Origin: Chloroflexota bacterium
Lineage (GTDB): Bacteria; Chloroflexota; JAHJIN01
DNA length: 32,871 nucleotides
Reading direction: 5' to 3'
Assembly (NCBI GenBank): GCA_018823415.1
Contig: JAHJIN010000216.1
Span: forward strand, 1 to 32,871
The notes under the pieces are model-generated. The model was not told the DNA's origin and did not search any database. It was given only the letters and a program-made list of their open reading frames with translations. This document shows positions 7,656 to 16,374 of this stretch, one piece after another. Positions within the stretch are counted from its first letter, which is position 1, and the number at the start of each line of letters is the position of its first letter. The translations under genes and the position numbers were made by a program.

Positions 7656-7703
7656 AACAGGGCCATGTGTCATCCCCAATTGGGATGGCAAAGGCCCTGT
7701 TTT
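7656..7703 (+). terminator. Hairpin terminator or attenuator between mreB and mreC
   Basis: AACAGGGCC (7656-7664) pairs with GGCCCTGTT (7693-7701). Inside it, CATCCC pairs with GGGATG. TTTT (7700-7703) follows. It lies within the cluster and would lower mreC expression relative to mreB. Confidence 0.7.
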
Positions 7704-7736
7704 GCCATATGGTGCCTGGACCAACGGAACCCCGTT

Positions 7737-8564
7737 ATGCGTTGGAATCGCAGACGATTGATCATCCTCTTGCTCATGCTGGCCATTAGCCTGTTGTTGT
7801 TTGGCCTGTATCAGGGTGGGCAATTGGCCCCCGTCGAAAACCTGGTGCTGCAATTCCTTACCCCGGCGCAGGGCGAACTGACCCAGGGCACGACCGAGGC
7901 CCAGGGTTTGCTCCAGTCTTTGGCCGATCTGGGCATTCTGCGCCAGCAGATTGCCGAGTTGGAGCGAGAGCGAGATGCGCTGCTGGCCGAGAACGTGCGG
8001 CTCAGGGAAGCCGAGCGCGAGAACGTGGTCTTGCGTGAGCAACTAGGCTACCAGCAGGCCCACCCGCAACTAGAACTCTTGCCGGCCCAGGTGGTGGGCC
8101 GGGACCCAACCAACCTCTTGCGTACCTTGCTCATCGACAAGGGGGCCGAAGATGGCGTGCGCGCCGAGATGGTCGTGGTGACGCCCCGAGGGCTGGTAGG
8201 CCGCATTGACCATGTGGGGTCAAATTGGGCGCAGGTATTGCTCATCACCGACATGAGCAGTTCGGTTAACGCGATGGTGCAGCGTTCCCGGGCCACGGGC
8301 GTGGTGCAAGGCTATGTGGGCGGTCGGCTGGTCATGCGGTACATTCCCCAGGGCGAATCTGTGGTCATTAATGACCTGATCCTGACCTCTGGGCTGGGCG
8401 GCGCCTTTCCCAAAGGGTTGCTCATCGGTCAGGTCACAGAGGTTCGTCAAAAAGACATCGAGATGTTCCAGGAAGCCGAGATCCAATCCATTGTGAACTT
8501 TTATCGATTGGAGCAGGTGCTCGTCGTCCTGAATTTCACCGCAACAGAACTGGGCAGCGAATGA
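7737..8564 (+). CDS. mreC: Rod shape-determining protein MreC
   Basis: MreC links MreB and the PBP2/RodA synthase across the membrane. The 275-residue product has a short basic N-terminus (MRWNRRR), one membrane helix (about 8-28), a coiled coil (about 70-105, ERERDALLAENVRLREAE) and the beta-barrel MreC domain (GLVGRIDHVGSNWAQVLLIT). The ATG at 7737 is preferred to an upstream ATG at 7665, which lies within the terminator hairpin. Its stop overlaps the mreD start (ATGA). No strong Shine-Dalgarno site is seen. Confidence 0.94.
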   Translation: MRWNRRRLIILLLMLAISLLLFGLYQGGQLAPVENLVLQFLTPAQGELTQGTTEAQGLLQSLADLGILRQQIAELERERDALLAENVRLREAERENVVLREQLGYQQAHPQLELLPAQVVGRDPTNLLRTLLIDKGAEDGVRAEMVVVTPRGLVGRIDHVGSNWAQVLLITDMSSSVNAMVQRSRATGVVQGYVGGRLVMRYIPQGESVVINDLILTSGLGGAFPKGLLIGQVTEVRQKDIEMFQEAEIQSIVNFYRLEQVLVVLNFTATELGSE

Positions 8565-9103
8565 ACTGGCGCAGTGGTCGAACGCTTAATCTGGCTCTGG
8601 TGGGCATTCTGGTACTGGGCAGCGCGGCCTTGTTCCAGTCTACCGTACTGCCAGCCATCAGCTTGCCGCTGGTGAGCATGGGCGTGCGTCCCTCGCTGGT
8701 GCTGCTCTTGGTGGTTTCGTGGAGCATTGTGCGCGGGGGGATGGACGGGGCCGTGTGGGGGTTTATTGGTGGTCTAATGATCGATCTGCTATCCGGCGGG
8801 CCGTTGGGTGCTTCCACCCTGGCCCTAACCCTGGTGGGTTTGTTTACCGGCATGGCCGAGGTCAATCTGTCGCGACACAACCAGATTTTCCCCACTACGA
8901 TTACCTTTGGGGCCTCGCTGGTCTATGACCTGATCTGCATGGCAATGTGGAGCCTGGCTGGCTGGCGATTCGCGTTCGCAGACACGTTCCTGGCTATCGT
9001 GTTGCCTACGGCCATCCTGAACGTCTTGCTCTCGTTCGTCACCTTGCCACTTATGAGCTTGTTGAATCGTCTGGTGGGTGGCGGACGGCAACTGGAGTGG
9101 TGA
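8561..9103 (+). CDS. mreD: Rod shape-determining membrane protein MreD
   Basis: A 180-residue polytopic membrane protein with about five or six helices, matching the MreD family in length, hydrophobicity and position. Typical are the WGFIGGLMIDLLSGGPLG loop and the C-terminal membrane segments. It overlaps mreC by four bases and ends four bases before the PBP2 gene, so translation is coupled throughout. It stabilises the MreC-PBP2-RodA complex. Confidence 0.93.
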   Translation: MNWRSGRTLNLALVGILVLGSAALFQSTVLPAISLPLVSMGVRPSLVLLLVVSWSIVRGGMDGAVWGFIGGLMIDLLSGGPLGASTLALTLVGLFTGMAEVNLSRHNQIFPTTITFGASLVYDLICMAMWSLAGWRFAFADTFLAIVLPTAILNVLLSFVTLPLMSLLNRLVGGGRQLEW

Positions 9104-9107
9104 TCTC

Positions 9108-11030
9108 ATGATCAACAAGAACGAACGATCAGAACGAGAAGTCCGCGTTCGCTTCTGGCTCTTGCGGGGCCTGATCGTCGTGGCCGTGGTGGTACTGCTG
9201 GCTCAACTCTGGCAGTTGCAGATCGTCCAAGGCCAGCGGTACCAGAAACAAGCCGAGGGCAATCGACTGCGGCTGCGGTTCGTGCCGGCGTCCCGGGGGA
9301 TCATCTATGACCGCAACGGCGGGTTGCTCACCCGCAATCATCCCAGTTTCACGGTATCCGTCGTGCCGGCCGATCTGCCTGACGAGGGCGAGGACGAATT
9401 GATCCTGCAACTGGCCAATTGGCTCCAGATGGCCCCGTCCGACATTGGCGAGCGCATCCAGGAGGGCTGGCTGCGTGCGCCGTATCAACCCACCATCATC
9501 AAATCCAACGTGCCGCGCGATACGGCCTTTATCATCCAGGAGCGCCAACATCAGTGGCCCGGTGTGTGGGTGGAAATTGAGCCCATCCGCGAGTATCCCG
9601 ATGGCGCGCATACGGCGCATCAGGTGGGTTATGTGGGGCGTGTGCCCAGTGAGCGGGCAGATGAATACACGGCGCTGGGCTATGATCTCAACGATCTGGT
9701 GGGGCTCACCGGCATCGAGTTGACCTACGAACAGGCGTTGCGCGGCATCAAGGGCAGCAAGATCGTCGAGGTGAACTCGATGGAACGCGAGATCCGCACC
9801 GTGCCCGACACCGAGGTGCAGCCGCGTCCCGGCCAGAACGTATATCTGACGCTGGATACCGAACTGCAACGGCAGATCGAGCAAGTGCTGGCCCAGGGCA
9901 TTGAGGATTCGGGAGCCAGGTCTGGCGTTGCCGTCGTGATGAACGTGCAGACCGGCGAGATCCTGGCGTCGGTGAGCTTGCCCAACTATGACAACAACCT
10001 GTTCTCCGGCGGCATTACGGTCGAGGACTATCAACGGCTACAGGAAAACCAGGAGCGCCCTCTGGTGAACCACGCGATCAGCGGGCAGTACCCGCCCGGG
10101 TCCACCATCAAGATCGTCTTTGGCCCGGCCGCTCTCCAGGAAGGCGTGGTCCGCTCCAACACCCACATCTTTTGCGCCGGCACAATGTCGGTGCCCGACA
10201 AGTATACCCCCGGCAAGTTCTGGACCTTTTATTGCTGGAACCCATTGGGACATCACGAGGTCAACTTTCTCACTGCCATTTCGCTGTCCTGCGACGTCTA
10301 TTTCTACACGGTCGGCGGCGGCGCTGAAGGGTTCCCCAACCCCCTGGGACTGGCCGGCCTGGAGCGTTATGCCGGACTGTTTGGGCTGGGCGACCGCACG
10401 GGCATCAGCTTGCCGGGCGAGAGTGTTGGCCTGGTGCCCAACGAGGCGTGGAAGCTGGCCCAACCTTGGAACGAACAGGGCGAGCCGTGGGTCACCGGCG
10501 ATACCTACAACATGGCCATCGGGCAGGGTTTTGTGCTGGTGACGCCCCTGCAACTCCTCAACGCCGCGGTCGCCGTCGCCAATGGCGGCACGCTCTACAA
10601 GCCCCAGATCGTCCATCATATCACCGACGCCGACGGCAACATCAGCCAGCCGTTCCGCCGCGAGATCATCCGCCAGATTCCCATTGACGAAGGCAACCTG
10701 GCTCTGGTGCGCCAGGGTATGCGCGAAGGCGTGATCTGGGGCACGGCCCATCGCGTGGGATTGCCCCAGATCGAGGTGGCCGCCAAGACCGGCACGGCCG
10801 AGTATGGTATACCCGATGAAAAGGGCACCAAGCCCACACATGCCTGGATGGTGGCGTTTGCGCCCTATGAGAAACCCGAGATCGCCGCCGTGGTCTTTTT
10901 AGAGAGCGGCGGTGGTGGGTCGCAGAACGCCGGGCCGGTGATGCGCAACGTGATCGCCACCTATTATGGCTATTTGGGCCACCTGCCGTCTGTGCCCGCG
11001 CCGGCTGCCACCCCACTTCCAGAAGAATAA
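9108..11030 (+). CDS. mrdA: Penicillin-binding protein 2 (elongation transpeptidase)
   Basis: A class B PBP that cross-links peptidoglycan with RodA during side-wall growth. The 640-residue product has a membrane anchor (about 17-41) and a dimerisation domain beginning at SRGIIYDRNG. The transpeptidase domain carries the three motifs: STIK with Ser332/Lys335, SCD at 394-396 in place of SxN, and KTG at 560-562. The ATG at 9108 is chosen because it follows mreD directly and starts just before the anchor. It ends the first half of the cluster, and a new promoter lies downstream for the min genes. Confidence 0.95.
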   Translation: MINKNERSEREVRVRFWLLRGLIVVAVVVLLAQLWQLQIVQGQRYQKQAEGNRLRLRFVPASRGIIYDRNGGLLTRNHPSFTVSVVPADLPDEGEDELILQLANWLQMAPSDIGERIQEGWLRAPYQPTIIKSNVPRDTAFIIQERQHQWPGVWVEIEPIREYPDGAHTAHQVGYVGRVPSERADEYTALGYDLNDLVGLTGIELTYEQALRGIKGSKIVEVNSMEREIRTVPDTEVQPRPGQNVYLTLDTELQRQIEQVLAQGIEDSGARSGVAVVMNVQTGEILASVSLPNYDNNLFSGGITVEDYQRLQENQERPLVNHAISGQYPPGSTIKIVFGPAALQEGVVRSNTHIFCAGTMSVPDKYTPGKFWTFYCWNPLGHHEVNFLTAISLSCDVYFYTVGGGAEGFPNPLGLAGLERYAGLFGLGDRTGISLPGESVGLVPNEAWKLAQPWNEQGEPWVTGDTYNMAIGQGFVLVTPLQLLNAAVAVANGGTLYKPQIVHHITDADGNISQPFRREIIRQIPIDEGNLALVRQGMREGVIWGTAHRVGLPQIEVAAKTGTAEYGIPDEKGTKPTHAWMVAFAPYEKPEIAAVVFLESGGGGSQNAGPVMRNVIATYYGYLGHLPSVPAPAATPLPEE

Positions 11031-11060
11031 CCAGCTGCTTGCGAACCGAACTACAGAGGA

Positions 11061-11089
11061 TTGTAAAGCGCTCCATAAGCTGCTATAAT
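11061..11089 (+). promoter_or_regulatory. Promoter for minCDE-rodA
   Basis: -35 TTGTAA (11061-11066), a 17-base spacer and -10 TATAAT (11084-11089) preceded by TGC (extended). It starts 31 bases after the mrdA stop and about 70 bases before minC. Confidence 0.8.
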
Positions 11090-11156
11090 TAGCTTGTTGC
11101 CTGGTACTATGGTCATGCATACCGTGCGCCTTGCCCCATAGAGGAGGGGCCAGTTA

Positions 11157-11840
11157 ATGGCTCGGCCATTGGACACACTAACCGTCAAAGGCCGGCGCGA
11201 TAGTCTGCTGGTCATCGCGGATCCAAACGCGCCCCTGGAACGGGTATTGGCCGACCTGCAAACTCGACTGGACGGCACCCCCGACTTTTTCCGGGGAGCG
11301 CGAGTAGTTTTGGATGTGGGGCCACGCTCACTGGTTCCCGACAGTCTGGGCCAAATCCTGAGCCTGTTGAACCGCTATGACATCATTCTTTCGGCGCTGC
11401 TTACGGCTGACCCGGCAACTCGCGATCTGGCTCAGGAACGAGGGCTGACTACCACGTTGCCCTTGCCCGGCCCACCGCGCCGGCCCAAGTCAACCAATGG
11501 AGACAAGGAAAACCGCTGCCTGGTTATCAAGCGCACCTTGCGCTCCGGCCAGGTGGTGGAACACGCGGGGCATGTGATCATACTCGGCGATGTGAATCCC
11601 GGCGCCGAGGTGCGGGCCGGCGGCGACGTGTTCGTGTGGGGCCGCGTCCGGGGCATCATACATGCTGGCGCCAACGGCAATGCCCAAACCGTCGTGTGTG
11701 CGCTGGAATTGGCCCCTATGCAACTGCGCATCGGCGACATTGTGGCCCGTCCGCCCGATGAGCACGCGCGCCCGGCGCGCCCCGAGGTTGCCCGGGTGGG
11801 GCCAGAAGGCATCATCGTAGAGGTATGGAGCGAGACCTAG
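11157..11840 (+). CDS. minC: Septum site-determining protein MinC
   Basis: MinC inhibits FtsZ assembly away from midcell when carried by MinD. The product is 227 residues. The N-terminal domain covers about 1-105. After a short Pro/Lys linker, the C-terminal beta-helix domain contains the MinD-binding RSGQ motif (LRSGQVVEHAGHVIILGDVN) and GDVFVWGRVRGIIHAGANGN. The ATG at 11157 has GAGGAGG upstream. The reading frame ends 35 bases before minD and the genes share a promoter. Confidence 0.94.
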   Translation: MARPLDTLTVKGRRDSLLVIADPNAPLERVLADLQTRLDGTPDFFRGARVVLDVGPRSLVPDSLGQILSLLNRYDIILSALLTADPATRDLAQERGLTTTLPLPGPPRRPKSTNGDKENRCLVIKRTLRSGQVVEHAGHVIILGDVNPGAEVRAGGDVFVWGRVRGIIHAGANGNAQTVVCALELAPMQLRIGDIVARPPDEHARPARPEVARVGPEGIIVEVWSET

Positions 11841-11875
11841 GGTCGCCAGCCGGGTCAGTCGTAGGAGGAGGCGCT

Positions 11876-12667
11876 ATGGCGGGACGAGTGATTACCATTA
11901 CCTCGGGCAAGGGCGGCGTGGGGAAAACCACGGCCACTGCCAATATTGCGGTTGCCCTGGCCCTGCGTGGGCAGCGCGTGGTGGCCATTGATACCGACAT
12001 TGGCCTGCGTAACCTGGACGTGGTCATGGGGCTGGAGAATCGCATTGTCTATGACCTGGTCGATGTGATCGAGCAGCGGTGCCGGCTGCGCCAGGCCATG
12101 ATCAAAGACAAGCGCCTGGCCGATCTATACCTGCTGCCGGCAGCCCAGACGCGGGACAAGAGCGCCGTGAGCCCAGAAGACATGCTGGCCGTATGCGAAG
12201 AATTGCGCACCCAGTTTGACTTTGTGCTGCTGGATTCGCCGGCTGGCATCGAAACGGGCTTTCGCAATGCCGTGGCCCCGGCCGACCAGGTTCTCATCGT
12301 CACCACGCCCGAGGTATCGGCGGTGCGTGATGCCGATCGGATCATCGGCCTGCTGGAGGCCGACGAGAAATATGACCACCAGCTCATCATCAATCGCTTC
12401 AAACCCAGCATGGCCCAGCGGGGCGATATGCTAGACACGACCGATGTGCTCGAGATCCTGGCGGTGAAGCTCATTGGCATCGTCCCAGAAGATGAGCACA
12501 TTATCATCTCGACGAACCGGGGCGAGCCGGTCACGCTCAACAGCAGCACGCCGGCCGGCCAGGCCTTTCGCAACATTGCGCAGCGCATCATGGGCGAAGA
12601 CGTGCCCTTTATGGTGTTCCAGGAGCCCAGCCTATTGCAGCGCATGCGGCAGCTAATGGGTCGATAA
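11876..12667 (+). CDS. minD: Septum site-determining ATPase MinD
   Basis: A deviant Walker ATPase that cycles on the membrane and recruits MinC and MinE. The 263-residue product has SGKGGVGKTT (residues 10-19) with signature Lys12 and Lys17, DTDIGLRNLD as switch I, and LLDSPAGIE. The C-terminal amphipathic membrane-targeting helix is present (SLLQRMRQLMGR). The ATG at 11876 has GGAGGAGG upstream and gives the normal MinD start MAGRVITITSGK. An in-frame ATG at 11825 would add 17 unsupported residues and overlap minC. Confidence 0.96.
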   Translation: MAGRVITITSGKGGVGKTTATANIAVALALRGQRVVAIDTDIGLRNLDVVMGLENRIVYDLVDVIEQRCRLRQAMIKDKRLADLYLLPAAQTRDKSAVSPEDMLAVCEELRTQFDFVLLDSPAGIETGFRNAVAPADQVLIVTTPEVSAVRDADRIIGLLEADEKYDHQLIINRFKPSMAQRGDMLDTTDVLEILAVKLIGIVPEDEHIIISTNRGEPVTLNSSTPAGQAFRNIAQRIMGEDVPFMVFQEPSLLQRMRQLMGR

Positions 12668-12706
12668 TCGCAGCCGGCCCATTGCGCCGGGAAGGAGGTA
12701 GCTCGG

Positions 12707-12985
12707 GTGAGTATCATCGACCGCATGTTTAGACGCCCCCGCAAATCTGGCGACATTGCCAAAGAGCGCCTTCAGTTGGTGCTAGTTCAGGATCGCTTTC
12801 GACTTTCGCCAGAATTGCTCGAGGCCTTGAAAAACGAGCTTTTGGACGTGATCACGCGCCATGTGGATGTGGACCGCAGCGGCATCGAAGTCGAGCTGGC
12901 CCACGGTGACACCGGCGACACGCTCATTGCCAACATTCCCCTGAAACGCAAGTCGAGCCATCGCACCCCGGCCTCTCGCGTCTGA
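12707..12985 (+). CDS. minE: Cell division topological specificity factor MinE
   Basis: MinE stimulates MinD ATPase and drives pole-to-pole oscillation. The 92-residue product has the amphipathic N-terminal helix (IIDRMFRRPRKSGDIAKERL), the MinD-contact strand (LQLVLVQDR) and the C-terminal dimerisation domain (LEALKNELLDVITRHVDVD). The GTG start at 12707 lies after a near-perfect GAAGGAGGT site. The presence of MinE with MinCD implies an oscillating rather than DivIVA-anchored Min system. Confidence 0.93.
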   Translation: MSIIDRMFRRPRKSGDIAKERLQLVLVQDRFRLSPELLEALKNELLDVITRHVDVDRSGIEVELAHGDTGDTLIANIPLKRKSSHRTPASRV

Positions 12986-13004
12986 CCGGCCGATTCGAGC
13001 TGCA

Positions 13005-14132
13005 ATGGATATCCGCCGATGGCGTCACTTTGACTATATCCTCCTGATCGTCTCCTTGATTCTGGCCGGCTATGGCATTGCGATGATCTATAGCGCCACG
13101 TTGGCCACCTATGGCAACCAAGAGCTATCCATCGACGTGCCGGTGATGCATCAGGCCTTTTTTGTCCTGGTGGGCCTGATCCTCATGCTGGTTTTTACCA
13201 CCATCGACTATCGCATCTATGCCAGTCTTTATTACCCGCTGTATGGCCTCAACATATTTTTGCTAGTCCTTGTGCTTGTCGTGGGTTCTCTGGGCGGCAT
13301 GGGCGATTCGCGCCGCTGGATCGACCTGGTGCTTTTTGATTTTCAGCCTTCTGAAATGGCCAAGCTGTTGCTGATCCTGACGCTGGCCCAGTATCTGGCC
13401 CGCCGCCGGGAACAGACCGGGCGCTGGCTATCGTGGCCGGCGTTGCTGGGGTCACTGGTCCACGTGGGCGTATTGCTGCCGCTGATCTTTTTCGAGCCTG
13501 ACCTGGGTACCACGCTGGTGCTGGTGGCTATCTGGCTGGGCATGGTGTTCGTCGCCGGTGCGCCCTGGTGGCGCTTGTTGTTCCTGGGCGCATTGGGGGT
13601 TCTGGCGGTGCCCTTTGCGTGGCTATATGTGCTCCGCGACTATATGCGAGAGCGATTCTTGGTCTTTTTGAATCCCTATCTGGATCCCTGGGGCGCGGGG
13701 TACAATTACATCCAGTCCCGGGTCAGTGTGGGCGGCGGCGGCCTGTGGGGCCAGGGGTTCACCAATGGCTCGCAGAGCCAGTTGCACTTTTTGCGCATCC
13801 AGCACACTGACTATATCTTTTCGGTGCTGGCCGAAGAGTTGGGCTTTGTCGGCGCAATAGTGCTGAGCGTGCTGTTCCTGATCCTGTTGTGGCGGATCCT
13901 GCGCATCGGCCAACTGGCCCGCGACACGTATGGCCGGCTCATTGCTGCGGGTCTGGTCAGCATGCTCCTGTTCCAGTTTGTGGTGAACGTGGGCATGAAC
14001 GTGGGCCTGTTCCCGGTGACCGGCATCACGCTGCCATTCATCAGCTATGGCGGCAACTCGGTTCTGCCTATATTTATTGGCCTGGGCATTCTGCAGAACA
14101 TTCTCATGCACCACCGGCGGCTCGAATTCTAG
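13005..14132 (+). CDS. rodA: SEDS peptidoglycan polymerase RodA
   Basis: The SEDS glycosyltransferase that works with PBP2. The 375-residue product has about ten membrane helices, RRWID and QPSEMAKL loops, EPDLGT, the catalytic aspartate Asp269 in HTDYIF, and PFISYGG near the C-terminus. The position beside PBP2 and Mre genes favours RodA over FtsW, though the two cannot be told apart with certainty by motifs alone. The ATG at 13005 is 19 bases after minE, with only a weak GAG site. Confidence 0.92.
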   Translation: MDIRRWRHFDYILLIVSLILAGYGIAMIYSATLATYGNQELSIDVPVMHQAFFVLVGLILMLVFTTIDYRIYASLYYPLYGLNIFLLVLVLVVGSLGGMGDSRRWIDLVLFDFQPSEMAKLLLILTLAQYLARRREQTGRWLSWPALLGSLVHVGVLLPLIFFEPDLGTTLVLVAIWLGMVFVAGAPWWRLLFLGALGVLAVPFAWLYVLRDYMRERFLVFLNPYLDPWGAGYNYIQSRVSVGGGGLWGQGFTNGSQSQLHFLRIQHTDYIFSVLAEELGFVGAIVLSVLFLILLWRILRIGQLARDTYGRLIAAGLVSMLLFQFVVNVGMNVGLFPVTGITLPFISYGGNSVLPIFIGLGILQNILMHHRRLEF

Positions 14133-14183
14133 CACGTGTATGCCCGGTGCCCAAAGGTTTAGCCGGCTGTTCGTGAGGCATAC

Positions 14184-16322
14184 ATGACCCTGGACCCGGT
14201 ACGCATCCCAGCTCTGCTCATCGTCATCAGCGCCTTTTGGCTGGGCAGCTATGTGTTTGCGCGCAACCCGCGCAACCGGGCGGCCCAGGTCTTTGGCCTG
14301 CTGGCGCTCGAGTTTGTGGTCCTGTACCTGGCCGAACTGGCCCCGGCTGTCACCGCCGACGCCAGCATCCTCTACATGGCCGAGCGCGTGACGCTGGCCG
14401 TAGGTAATCTGCTTCCCCCCACCGCCCTGCACCTGGCCCTGGCCATGACCATGCCCCCGCGCCCCTTGCCCCGGTGGACCCTGACGTTGACCGTTGGCTA
14501 TCTCGTCGGTGGGGCCTGGGCCGCGTATTACCTCATCTTGCCCCCCGAAGGACTCACCGCCATCTTTCCGGTGCTGACCGGCGTCGTCCACGAGCCGCTG
14601 TTGGTCGTGGCGCTGCGTTATGTGTACTTTGCCGTGATGTTGGGCGCGGCCACAGTCCACCTGATGCGCAGCTACAGAGAAGCCGCCTCTTCTCTGGTTC
14701 GCCGGTGGTTGCTCCTTTTTCTGTTGAGCTTTCCGATAGCTGGACTGGCCTTGACGCTAGGGTTTGTGAGCTTTGTGGCTCCCCTGTCGCGCGTCTGGGG
14801 CGATGTGTGCATACTGATCGCCGTGGCCCTGGTAGCCTATGCCGTGGTGCAGCAGGGCGCATTGCTCCCTACCCGGGCCCTCACGCGTAACTTTTTCTAC
14901 ACGCTATTTTCTGGTGGCCTGGTGGCAGCCTATGTGCTGGTGATCCTCTATATCGAGCAGTATCTCAGCCCCCTGCTGTCGTTGCAAGCGCCACTGGTGA
15001 CGGTGTTGCTGTTGGTGGTCCTGGTGGCCCTGTTCCAGCCCATCGTCGATTGGCTCCAGGCCCGGGCCGAACGCCTGTTTTTCCGCGAAGACGTGCGTCG
15101 CGAAGAGCTGTTGCGGAGCCTGAGCCAGGATCTGGTTGAAACAGCCGACCTGGACGAGTGGCTGGAGCGTGCCCTGCGGGTCGTGGGCGATCGGTTGCAC
15201 CTGCGCTGGGGCCTGGTAGCGACCCGGCCTGATGATCGCGAGCCGCTGCTCGTGCGGGCCATTTATGGACCGGCTGGGACCGCGCCAGGGACCCCTTTGG
15301 ACACCGACCTGGCCCGGTTGGAAGAGCCACTGTTTGCCCCAGACAGCGGCGCGCCGGCGGATGGCCCCTCGGCGCGCCTGCCATTGCTGACCAGCGATGC
15401 CGCGCAGCCCGCTGGCCTGGTGCTCCTGGGCCCCCGGCTTTCGGGCGATCCCTTTAGCCCGGGCGAACAGGCCATGCTCCTGACCCTGGTCAATCAACTG
15501 AGCCTGGCCGTGGAAAACGACCGCCTGCAAACCAGCCTGGTGCGCATGCTCGAACAGGCCCAGGCCCAGGGCCAGGAACTGCGCCAGCGCGATCAGGCGT
15601 TGCAGGCCAGCCTGGACGTGCTCCTGGAAGGCACCGCCGCGCCCGAACACGCCGGGATAGCGGCCCTGCGGATCCAGTGCCTTGGGCCGTTGGTCGTGTC
15701 GCGCGGCGAGGAGCCCATCACTCAATGGGGCGGCGAAAAGGCCGGCGGGCGCCATGCCGAAGCCATCTTTGCTTTCCTGATCGCTCGGCAGCGGCAAGGG
15801 GTGAGCAAGGACGAGTTCCTGGACCTGATGTGGCCCGAATTGGATCTGCCCAGCGCCGAAAATAATCTTCACCGCACCCTGCACGCCCTGCGCCGGGCGT
15901 TGGAGCCGGACCTCCGGCCCCGCCAGCAGTCCAGCTATGTGGTGTATCGGCGGCAGCGCTACTGGCTCAACCCGGCTGCGCCCATCTGGGTAGACGTTGA
16001 GGCGTTCACCCAGGGCTTTGCTCGGGGCCGGCGTCTGGAGAGCCGGGGACAGCCAGACGAGGCGCTGGCGCAGTATCGTCAGGCCGAGGCATTGTACCGG
16101 GGCGAATACATGCAAGACGCGCCGTTTCTGGCCGATGACGCGGCCATAGAGCCAACCCGCGAGCATCTGCGTGAGACCTATGCGGCCTTGATGCTGCGGC
16201 TGGGGACACATCACGAGCAGACCGGCCGTTCGAACGAGGCGTTGGATGCCTATCGGCGCGCGCTGGCCCTGGTCCCGGAACACCCGGGCTTGCTAGAGGC
16301 CCTGGCGCGCGTGCAGGCATAA
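14184..16322 (+). CDS. Membrane-anchored GAF and BTAD transcriptional regulator
   Basis: A 712-residue protein. Residues 1-290 hold eight or nine membrane helices resembling the N-terminal sensor region of some histidine kinases. Next come a GAF-like domain (about 310-455), a short Gln-rich coiled coil (about 455-485), an OmpR-type winged helix (about 494-595, with SKDEFLDLMWPELDLPSAEN) and a BTAD/TPR domain (about 600-712). There is no kinase domain. It is therefore read as a one-component sensor that would bind DNA while in the membrane, or be released by cleavage. The ATG at 14184 follows rodA by 51 bases without a clear new promoter. What it senses and regulates is unknown. Confidence 0.82.
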   Translation: MTLDPVRIPALLIVISAFWLGSYVFARNPRNRAAQVFGLLALEFVVLYLAELAPAVTADASILYMAERVTLAVGNLLPPTALHLALAMTMPPRPLPRWTLTLTVGYLVGGAWAAYYLILPPEGLTAIFPVLTGVVHEPLLVVALRYVYFAVMLGAATVHLMRSYREAASSLVRRWLLLFLLSFPIAGLALTLGFVSFVAPLSRVWGDVCILIAVALVAYAVVQQGALLPTRALTRNFFYTLFSGGLVAAYVLVILYIEQYLSPLLSLQAPLVTVLLLVVLVALFQPIVDWLQARAERLFFREDVRREELLRSLSQDLVETADLDEWLERALRVVGDRLHLRWGLVATRPDDREPLLVRAIYGPAGTAPGTPLDTDLARLEEPLFAPDSGAPADGPSARLPLLTSDAAQPAGLVLLGPRLSGDPFSPGEQAMLLTLVNQLSLAVENDRLQTSLVRMLEQAQAQGQELRQRDQALQASLDVLLEGTAAPEHAGIAALRIQCLGPLVVSRGEEPITQWGGEKAGGRHAEAIFAFLIARQRQGVSKDEFLDLMWPELDLPSAENNLHRTLHALRRALEPDLRPRQQSSYVVYRRQRYWLNPAAPIWVDVEAFTQGFARGRRLESRGQPDEALAQYRQAEALYRGEYMQDAPFLADDAAIEPTREHLRETYAALMLRLGTHHEQTGRSNEALDAYRRALALVPEHPGLLEALARVQA

Positions 16323-16325
16323 GAA

Positions 16326-16353
16326 AAACCTCCCCAACGTCCTGGGGAGGTTT
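16326..16353. terminator. Bidirectional terminator
   Basis: A perfect 11-bp stem, AAACCTCCCCA and TGGGGAGGTTT, with a 6-base loop. T-rich sequence follows on the plus strand, and on the minus strand TTTTTCTT follows. It serves both convergent genes. Confidence 0.92.
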
Positions 16354-16374
16354 GTTCGTTTGGTGGCCAGTCGA

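Noticed and set aside
14904..16283. 459-codon leftward reading antisense to the membrane regulator
   Set aside because: No ribosome site, rich in Gln, His and Pro typical of antisense of GC-rich genes, while the sense strand has clear domains.
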